NCBI GenBank assembly: GCA_937915965.1
Contig: CALGHC010000798.1
Coordinates: 1 to 9,435 of the forward strand
DNA length: 9,435 nucleotides
Reading direction: 5' to 3'
Source of the DNA: an uncultured Myxococcales bacterium
GTDB lineage: Bacteria; Myxococcota_A; UBA9042
Shown: piece by piece, positions 1 through 4,850 of the stretch
How the letters are laid out: the number at the start of each line of letters is the position of its first letter
Position numbering within the stretch: position 1 is the first letter of the stretch
The notes under the pieces: model-generated
Database searches by the model: none
What the model was told of the DNA's origin: nothing
What the model saw: only the letters and a program-made list of their open reading frames with translations
Position numbers and translations under genes: made by a program

Positions 1-90
1 GGCCGGTCCGGACGCGATTGCAGACGCCAGCAACACAACCGCAAGCAACACCAGCGCAAGCAGCGGCGCTGCCGCTGCGGACCGCGTCAC
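1..90 (-). CDS. N-terminus of an unidentified membrane or secreted protein (partial)
   Basis: A reading frame starts at GTG (90-88), one base after the stop of the upstream prenyltransferase gene, and stays open to the left edge (30 codons). The product begins VTRSAAAAPLLALVLLAVVL and continues LASAIASGPA. That is a short Arg-containing head, about 20 hydrophobic residues, then small residues, as in a first membrane helix or an uncleaved or Sec signal. The 1-nt spacing suggests one operon with the prenyltransferase, probably with translational coupling. No strong Shine-Dalgarno site is visible. The family cannot be named from 30 residues. Genes beside this type of UbiA enzyme are often membrane glycosyltransferases or other cell-envelope enzymes, but that is context only. 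Confidence 0.5.
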   Translation of the reverse strand, partial: MTRSAAAAPLLALVLLAVVLLASAIASGPA

Positions 91-91
91 G

Positions 92-1006
92 CTAGAGCCC
101 CGCGCCCGGTCCCGTCAGGCCGATCTGCACATGGAGGTAGATCGCCGCGATCGTGATGACCAGCCACAGCAGGCCGGTCGCCTGCAGGCCGCGGTCGCTC
201 AGCACGAGCTCGGTGGGCGAGCCGCCCAGGCCGTGGGCGTGCACCAGGAAGAGATAGCGGAAGACGCCGAACGTAAATGGCGGCAGCGTGAGCACCAGCG
301 CGTCGGTGCCCAACCGGCCCAGGACGTTGGCGTCGATGGTGTAGAGCGCGTAGCTCATGACGGTCATGCCGGTCAGGGCGGCGAGCACGTGGTCGACATA
401 GACGTCGACGTAGCCAGTCAAGGCGCTGCGATGCTGGTGTGCGTCGTCGCCCAGATCGACCAGCTCGGCGCGGCGCTTGCAGAAGGCGAGGAAGAGCGCG
501 ACGAAGAAGGTGCAGATCAGCAGCCAGGGACTCACCCCGACGGCGATGGCGGCGGCGCCAGCGAGGACCCGCAAAAGGAAGCCAAAGGCGATCAGGAAGA
601 CATCGAGCAGGGGCACGTGTTTGAGCCAGACCGAGTACAAGCCGTTGATCAGCGCGTACGTGGTCAGCACGACGCCGGTCGGCACGCTCAGCCACCAGCC
701 CGCTCCAAGCCCAGCGGCGCCGAGAAACGCAGCGACAACCAGCGCCACCCGAATCGACACCTTGCCTGCGGCGATCGGCCGGTTGCGCTTGGTCGGGTGG
801 TGGCGGTCGCGCTCGACGTCGGCGACGTCGTTGATGAGGTACACCGCGCTCGCCAACAGCGAGAAGGCGGCAAAGACGGCGATGGTGTGCAGGACGGCGT
901 CGACATCGGTCAAACGGCGCGCAAAGACCAACGCGGGCAGGACAAAGACGTTCTTGACCCACTGCCGGGGGCGCATCGCGCGAACGAGGTCGAGGGCAAG
1001 GGTCAT
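92..1006 (-). CDS. UbiA-family prenyltransferase, decaprenyl-phosphate phosphoribosyltransferase-like
   Basis: Predicted integral membrane enzyme of the UbiA superfamily. The closest recognisable relatives are decaprenyl-phosphate phosphoribosyltransferases (Rv3806c type), which move phosphoribose from PRPP to a polyprenyl phosphate. Visible marks are an N-terminal RPRQWVKN stretch and the first Asp-rich motif NDVADVERDRHHPTKRNRP (about residues 59-77), with Asp at 60, 63 and 67. A second aspartate lies in LLDVFLIAFGFLLRVLAG (about 133-150), and a late SPTELVLSDRGLQ segment follows. There are about eight to nine hydrophobic segments, and the length of 304 aa is normal for the family. I chose the ATG at 1006 because homologues begin about ten residues before RPxQWVKN and a promoter candidate sits just upstream. 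An in-frame ATG at 1039 would add 11 residues. Neither start has a clear ribosome site. The donor specificity is inferred from motif resemblance; other UbiA substrates are possible. Confidence 0.85.
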   Translation of the reverse strand: MTLALDLVRAMRPRQWVKNVFVLPALVFARRLTDVDAVLHTIAVFAAFSLLASAVYLINDVADVERDRHHPTKRNRPIAAGKVSIRVALVVAAFLGAAGLGAGWWLSVPTGVVLTTYALINGLYSVWLKHVPLLDVFLIAFGFLLRVLAGAAAIAVGVSPWLLICTFFVALFLAFCKRRAELVDLGDDAHQHRSALTGYVDVYVDHVLAALTGMTVMSYALYTIDANVLGRLGTDALVLTLPPFTFGVFRYLFLVHAHGLGGSPTELVLSDRGLQATGLLWLVITIAAIYLHVQIGLTGPGAGL

Positions 1007-1041
1007 GTGGGCTCGGGGGGCTCTGCCTGGCGTGGGCATCG

Positions 1042-1070
1042 ATGGTACCGCGCCAGCCGGGATGCGCCAA
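1042..1070 (-). promoter_or_regulatory. Candidate sigma70-like promoter for the UbiA gene
   Basis: Read on the minus strand, TTGGCG (1070-1065) and TACCAT (1047-1042) are separated by exactly 17 bases. Each matches its consensus hexamer at 4 of 6 positions. Transcription would begin near 1035, inside or after the upstream ATG at 1039, which would favour translation from the ATG at 1006. Matches of this quality occur by chance, so this is only a candidate. Confidence 0.25.
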
Positions 1071-1210
1071 CGGGGCGCGCAGTCTCAGCGTGGTGAGGTC
1101 GACGCTCGAATCAGACCAGGGTCACTCCCGCTCCAAGGGCCCGACGTCGACGCGATTGTCGTGGAAGGCCGCGCCGCCCGGACGCCGCCGTCGCGCACAT
1201 CTGCCGGCAG

Positions 1211-1310
1211 CGCGCGTGCGCCCGGGCACTCGAAGCGCGCGGGCGCCCGGGCATTTGAAGCGCGCGGGCGCCCGGGCACTCGAAGCGCGCGGGCACCCGG
1301 GCACTCGAAG
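1211..1310. repeat. Four-copy 25-bp GC-rich tandem repeat
   Basis: Four head-to-tail copies of exactly 25 bp lie at 1211-1235, 1236-1260, 1261-1285 and 1286-1310. The unit starts CGCGCG, contains GGGCGCCCGGGC and ends CACTCGAAG. Copy 3 matches the majority unit; copy 1 differs at unit position 7 (T), copy 2 at positions 19 and 21 (both T), and copy 4 at position 10 (A). Two overlapping 8-bp palindromes, GGGCGCCC and GCCCGGGC, lie in the core, so each unit can form alternative short hairpins. The array sits between two minus-strand genes. There are no spacers between copies, so it is not a CRISPR. Confidence 0.95.
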
Positions 1311-1324
1311 GGACACGCGCTAGC

Positions 1325-1358
1325 GAAGCGCCCGGTGATGTCGGCAGCGAGGCGCTTC
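1325..1358 (-). terminator. Candidate hairpin at the end of the P1 peptidase gene
   Basis: Perfect 8-bp inverted repeat: GAAGCGCC at 1325-1332 and GGCGCTTC at 1351-1358, with an 18-nt loop. One arm overlaps the peptidase stop codon. No T-run follows on the minus strand, so it is not a classical intrinsic terminator. It may be an mRNA 3'-end structure or chance in GC-rich DNA. Confidence 0.25.
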
Positions 1359-2583
1359 ATTGGAGCGTTCCGCGTCGTTTTCGCTTGCCCCCCACCTGTG
1401 CCAGCGGGCCGGCGAGCTCTCGGCCGATGGGTTTGGGCAACACCTCATCCCTGGCCTGCGGCGGCCGCCACTGCTGCACGATTCTCGCGACTTCGTCGAG
1501 AGGCATCGCCGGAACAACCCGACCGTGGATTCCCTCCATCTCCGTCGCCGCGCACAGCGCGTTGAGAATCGCCTCCTCCGTCGCCTCGACGACGGCCCGG
1601 TAGAGCGGGTCCATGTGGTGATCGGCGAGGACGTCGATGCGATGCACCCGTCTGCGCCCAGAGCGCGGGATCGTGTTCGCTGTCGAGAACCCGAGGACGA
1701 TCTCACCCGATCCGTGCGCCGCGTACGAGCCCACCCTGCCGATGCCGAGCGCCACCCGCTTGCACAGCCGGCCAATCTGGTGGGTCATCAGCGGCGCGTC
1801 CGTCGCGACGACGGCGATGATGCTGCCGTCGATCGTCCGGCGCTTTTCGTTGTTGTCAAAGCGCGGAGCGAGCAGCTCGCCGACCGGCACGCCGTCGACG
1901 CGCAGGTCCTGCAGGCGGCCGAAATTGGTCATGACCAGCACACCAAGCGTCCAGCCACCGTCTGCGGGCGGCAGCTGACGCGAGCTGGTGCCAATACCGG
2001 CCTTCAGATCGCAGGTGACCATGCCGGTGCCACCGCCAACGCAGCCCTCTGCGACGGGCCCCGCGGTGGCGGCCTCGATGGCGGCGAAGACGTGCTCTTC
2101 GCGCAGGTGACGCCCGGCGATGTCATTGAGCCACGAGTCATCGCACTCGCCGACGAGCGGGATGATGACGTCGTGCTCGCGGCCGATCCCAGGGTATCGG
2201 TCGACCATGTAGCGCACACACGCTTCCGAGCAGGTGCCCACGGAGAGCGTGTTCGTCAGCAGAATCGGGGTCTCGATCAGCCCCCACTCGACGACCTGGG
2301 TCAGGCCGGAGACCTCGCCGGCGCCGTTGAGGATGAAGGCGCCGCCAACGACGCGCTGGTGGAAGATGTTGCCTGCGTTGGGAAGGATGGCGGTCACGCC
2401 GGTGCGCACGGGCCCCTTGCCGGGGATCAGGCGACCGCGACCTCGAATCACCGTGGAATGGCCGACGCGCACACCAGCCACGTCAGTTATCGCGTTGTGT
2501 GGCCCGGTCGGCACCCGACCGATGGCGATACCGAGATCGCGCAGACGCGCACGCCCGGCAGGAACGACGGATGATGGGCTCAA
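1357..2583 (-). CDS. P1-family (S58, DmpA-type) self-processing aminopeptidase
   Basis: 408 aa, close to the usual 360-400 aa of DmpA/BapA-type N-terminal-nucleophile peptidases. These cleave themselves before a serine to give alpha and beta chains. The processing motif is IDGSIIAVVATDAPL, predicting cleavage between Gly253 and Ser254. Ser292 and Glu294 in AAHGSGEIVLGFS lie +38 and +40 from the nucleophile, matching the 250/288/290 spacing known for DmpA and BapA. Asn220 (VMTNFG) fits the oxyanion Asn. The family hydrolyses short peptides, amides and esters, in some members with D- or beta-amino acids; the substrate here is unknown. No signal peptide is visible, so it is probably cytoplasmic. 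The start is TTG, supported by GGGAGG six bases upstream. It lies 2 nt after the double ATP-grasp gene, so the two are very likely co-transcribed and translationally coupled. Confidence 0.93.
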   Translation of the reverse strand: MSPSSVVPAGRARLRDLGIAIGRVPTGPHNAITDVAGVRVGHSTVIRGRGRLIPGKGPVRTGVTAILPNAGNIFHQRVVGGAFILNGAGEVSGLTQVVEWGLIETPILLTNTLSVGTCSEACVRYMVDRYPGIGREHDVIIPLVGECDDSWLNDIAGRHLREEHVFAAIEAATAGPVAEGCVGGGTGMVTCDLKAGIGTSSRQLPPADGGWTLGVLVMTNFGRLQDLRVDGVPVGELLAPRFDNNEKRRTIDGSIIAVVATDAPLMTHQIGRLCKRVALGIGRVGSYAAHGSGEIVLGFSTANTIPRSGRRRVHRIDVLADHHMDPLYRAVVEATEEAILNALCAATEMEGIHGRVVPAMPLDEVARIVQQWRPPQARDEVLPKPIGRELAGPLAQVGGKRKRRGTLQ

Positions 2584-2585
2584 GG

Positions 2586-4670
2586 TCAGCCTCCCTCTTT
2601 CGCTGCTTCGTGGACCGGCGGCTTCGCTGCTTCATGGACCGGCGGCGCCGCGACCGCACGGACGCTGTGGCGCAATCGGCGGATGGCTGGGGCCATGATC
2701 TCGCCAACCAGCGTGCGGTAGTCCATGCCAGCCCCCTTGGCGATCAAGCAGAGATCGGACCAATCCGGGGTCATGCCAGGCAGCGGGTTGCACTCGATGA
2801 AGTGGGGTCGGCCCTTGGCGTCCAGGCGCAGGTCAATGCGAGCGACATCGCGGCAACCCAAGGCGGTGAAAGCGGCCCGCGCGATACGCGCCAGTTCGGC
2901 CCCGAGCGCCGGGCTGACGTCAGCCGGTGCCTGGCAGCGCACCCGACGAGAATCGAGCTTCTCCTCAAAGCCGTAGACCGGATGTGCGACTCCCTCATCG
3001 AGAAAGAGGATCTCCATGGGGGGCAAGGCCTTCGGCCGCTTCTCGCCGAGCAGCCCCACCGTGAACTCCCGCCCCGGCAAGAAGGTCTCAATCAGCGCCG
3101 GTTGACGGTAGCGCTCGACGATCTCGCGCACCCGTTCGCGCAGCTCGACCTCGTTGTAGACAACCGACGAGCCCAGCACTCCCTTCGAACTGCCCTCGGC
3201 GACGGGCTTGACGATGACCGGAAACTCCATCCCCGGCGGGAGTTTGCGGGCGCCACCGTGGATCAGCACAAAGTCCGGCGTGGCGATGCCGTGCTGGCGA
3301 ACGATTCGCTTCGCCAGCCCCTTGTCGAGGGCGACGGTCAGCGCCGCCGGATCCGAGCCGGTGTACGGCACCCCCATCAGCTCCAGGAGGGCGGGGATCT
3401 GCGACTCGCGGTGCCGCCCCCGCAGCCCCTCGGCGATGTTGAAGACGAGATCGACCGGCGTCGCGGAGAGCAGCGCTGGCATCTCTGGGACCGCCTCGAA
3501 CTCGATGACCTCGTGACCGTACGAAGCGATCGCCGCTGACAACGCGTCGATGGTCGCCCGACTGTCGAACTCCGCCTCGCTGTCGTCGTCCCCGCCACCG
3601 CGTGGCTGGCTGCGCTTGAGGTTGAAAGCGAGGCCGACACGCAACCTTTGTCGCCGAGCCCGACGCGGCGCCGCCGGTTTCAGGCCACGGCGCCGCACCG
3701 CGCTCGCCACGACCGCGCCGAGCACCGCATCGATCGACTCCAGCCCTGCAAGGGCCGCCGCTGCGTAGATCCCGGCGCCCGGCTCGAGGCTCGGCAGGGC
3801 GTTGATCTCAATGAAGAACAACTTGCCGTCCGCGTCCATGCGCCAGTCGATGCGTCCCAGGTCGCGTACCCCGAGGATCCGAAACACGTCGCGCGACAGC
3901 CTCTCGATCTCGCGGTCCACACCTGGCGGCAAGACCGCCGGAACGCGCACGTCGACAGCCTCGCTCGACGCGTGCTTGAGCTCGTAGTCGTAGACGTTCC
4001 ACCGCCGTCCCTTCACCGCCGCCGCGTCAAAGACGTACTCGACCGGGGCGAGCACCCCGCCGGTCTTCGGCGAGACGCCCTCGATGAACGGCACGACGAC
4101 ATCGGTGCCCTCGATAAACTCCTCGACGAGCAAACCGCTGGGGTATCGGCTGAGCCACGTTCGCACGCGTTTGGTCAGCGTCGCGCGGTCTTCGACGATC
4201 GAGTCCTGGGTGATGCCCTTTGAGCTGCCTTCGAAGTTCGGCTTGACGATCACTGGAAAACGCAGGTCGATGCCGTCCAGCTCGTCGAGCCGCTCCACGT
4301 AGCGCCAGCGCGGCGTCGGGATGCCGTGCGCGGCGAGCACGAGCTTGGTCATCTGCTTGTCGAGGGTCAGCGTGCACACCCAGGCATCCGAGCCGGTGTA
4401 GGGCATCGACAGCTGGTCAAAGAGACCCGGGAAGAATGCCTCCCGATAGCGCCCAGAGCGCCCCTCTGCCGTGTTGAAGACGAGGTCGGGGGCGAGGGCC
4501 TCAAGCCGCGCGACGACTCGCGACGCCGGGCCGGAGACCTCGACGAGCTCGATCTCGTGACCGATCCGGCCGAGCGCCCCGGCGAGAGCAGCGACAGTCT
4601 CGCGCGTGTCGAACTCGGCCTCTTCCTCGGCGTTGCTGATCTGCAGGTTGTGGGTGATGGCAATGCGCAT
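2586..4670 (-). CDS. Tandem double ATP-grasp ligase, D-Ala-D-Ala-ligase-like
   Basis: A 694-aa cytoplasmic protein with two full Ddl-like ATP-grasp units (about residues 1-325 and 343-664); ordinary Ddl is about 300-370 aa. Unit 1 has TLDK 102-105, VIVKPNFEGSSKGI 140-153, VEEF 182-185, RIDWR 273-277 and FIEINALPSL 286-295. Unit 2 has ALDK 447-450, VIVKPVAEGSSKGV 485-498, ETF 528-530, ARIDLR 610-615 and FIECNPLPGMT 624-634. Both begin alike (MRIAITHNLQ / LRVGLAFNLK, then AEFD), showing internal duplication. The GGxSxE signature of true Ddl is missing in both, so annotation as peptidoglycan D-Ala-D-Ala ligase is doubtful. ATP-dependent amide ligation of small amino or dipeptide substrates is the inference. 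I chose the ATG at 4670 because the conserved N-terminus begins there, after GGACGGAAAC. An ATG at 4748 would add 26 unrelated residues. It leads a two-gene unit with the P1 peptidase. Confidence 0.92.
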   Translation of the reverse strand: MRIAITHNLQISNAEEEAEFDTRETVAALAGALGRIGHEIELVEVSGPASRVVARLEALAPDLVFNTAEGRSGRYREAFFPGLFDQLSMPYTGSDAWVCTLTLDKQMTKLVLAAHGIPTPRWRYVERLDELDGIDLRFPVIVKPNFEGSSKGITQDSIVEDRATLTKRVRTWLSRYPSGLLVEEFIEGTDVVVPFIEGVSPKTGGVLAPVEYVFDAAAVKGRRWNVYDYELKHASSEAVDVRVPAVLPPGVDREIERLSRDVFRILGVRDLGRIDWRMDADGKLFFIEINALPSLEPGAGIYAAAALAGLESIDAVLGAVVASAVRRRGLKPAAPRRARRQRLRVGLAFNLKRSQPRGGGDDDSEAEFDSRATIDALSAAIASYGHEVIEFEAVPEMPALLSATPVDLVFNIAEGLRGRHRESQIPALLELMGVPYTGSDPAALTVALDKGLAKRIVRQHGIATPDFVLIHGGARKLPPGMEFPVIVKPVAEGSSKGVLGSSVVYNEVELRERVREIVERYRQPALIETFLPGREFTVGLLGEKRPKALPPMEILFLDEGVAHPVYGFEEKLDSRRVRCQAPADVSPALGAELARIARAAFTALGCRDVARIDLRLDAKGRPHFIECNPLPGMTPDWSDLCLIAKGAGMDYRTLVGEIMAPAIRRLRHSVRAVAAPPVHEAAKPPVHEAAKEGG
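2590..2595 (-). promoter_or_regulatory. Shine-Dalgarno site that fixes the TTG start of the P1 peptidase
   Basis: GGGAGG on the minus strand ends six bases before TTG at 2583-2581. It lies inside the last codons of the upstream ATP-grasp gene. Homologous sequence (GRARLRDLGI) begins soon after this TTG, and no ATG or GTG lies closer to it. Confidence 0.75.
2599..2646 (-). repeat. 24-bp in-frame tandem duplication at the 3' end of the ATP-grasp gene
   Basis: Two adjacent 24-bp copies (2599-2622 and 2623-2646) differ at one base (2610 G versus 2634 A on the plus strand). In protein they give PPVHEAAK twice, ending HEAAKEGG. This looks like a recent slippage or duplication in a flexible or helical C-terminal tail outside the catalytic domain. 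Confidence 0.9.
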
Positions 4671-4723
4671 GTTTCCGTCCGGGGCATACGGGTGGGACCG
4701 CGCGTCGCGACGCACGAACGGCG

Positions 4724-4752
4724 AGTATCGACACGATCGCTGCGCCACACAA
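4724..4752 (-). promoter_or_regulatory. Candidate promoter for the ATP-grasp / P1 peptidase unit
   Basis: On the minus strand, TTGTGT (4752-4747) and GATACT (4729-4724) have a 17-base spacer. The matches to consensus are 3 of 6 and 4 of 6. A start of transcription near 4717 would leave a leader of about 47 nt before the ATG at 4670 and would exclude the longer ATG at 4748. The match is weak. Confidence 0.25.
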
Positions 4753-4850
4753 CGGCGCCACCGACACGCACAAATCTTGGGGAAACAAAGCGTCTGCGCC
4801 GCGCTTGGCGTGGCACCGTTCAGCCGCAGCCCGGTCGTGCTACGGCCTGG

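Larger units (their letters stand above)
1007..1356. other. Non-coding stretch between the P1 peptidase and UbiA genes
   Basis: About 350 bases without a convincing gene. It holds an inverted repeat at the peptidase stop codon, the four-copy 25-bp tandem array at 1211-1310, and a weak promoter candidate near 1042-1070. The open frames that cross it on either strand read through the array as repetitive Pro/Gly/Ala/Arg-rich peptides with no family resemblance. The 25-bp unit shifts frame at every copy, as expected for non-coding DNA. Nothing recognisable is seen in 1071-1210. Confidence 0.7.

Noticed and set aside
1211..1310. CRISPR array
   Set aside because: The 25-bp units are directly adjacent with no spacers, and no cas gene is nearby.
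1085..1360. Minus-strand frame of 91 codons whose ATG overlaps the peptidase stop (ATGA)
   Set aside because: The overlap looks like coupling, but most of the product is a translation of the 25-bp array (repeated CPGARAL/VPGRPRAS). It has no family resemblance, and the 25-bp period rotates the reading frame.
2499..3539. Plus-strand open frame of 346 codons, and similar long plus frames at 131-1096, 1360-2574 and 4326-5465
   Set aside because: All lie antisense to well-supported genes and have Arg/Asp/His-rich compositions typical of GC-rich shadows. None shows motifs or a ribosome site.
4749..4850. Terminator between the lipoprotein and ATP-grasp genes (AAGCG/CGCTT followed by TGTTT, around 4785-4805)
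   Set aside because: The stem is only about five base pairs with a nine-base loop, and the T-rich stretch is interrupted. It is too weak to list as a feature.
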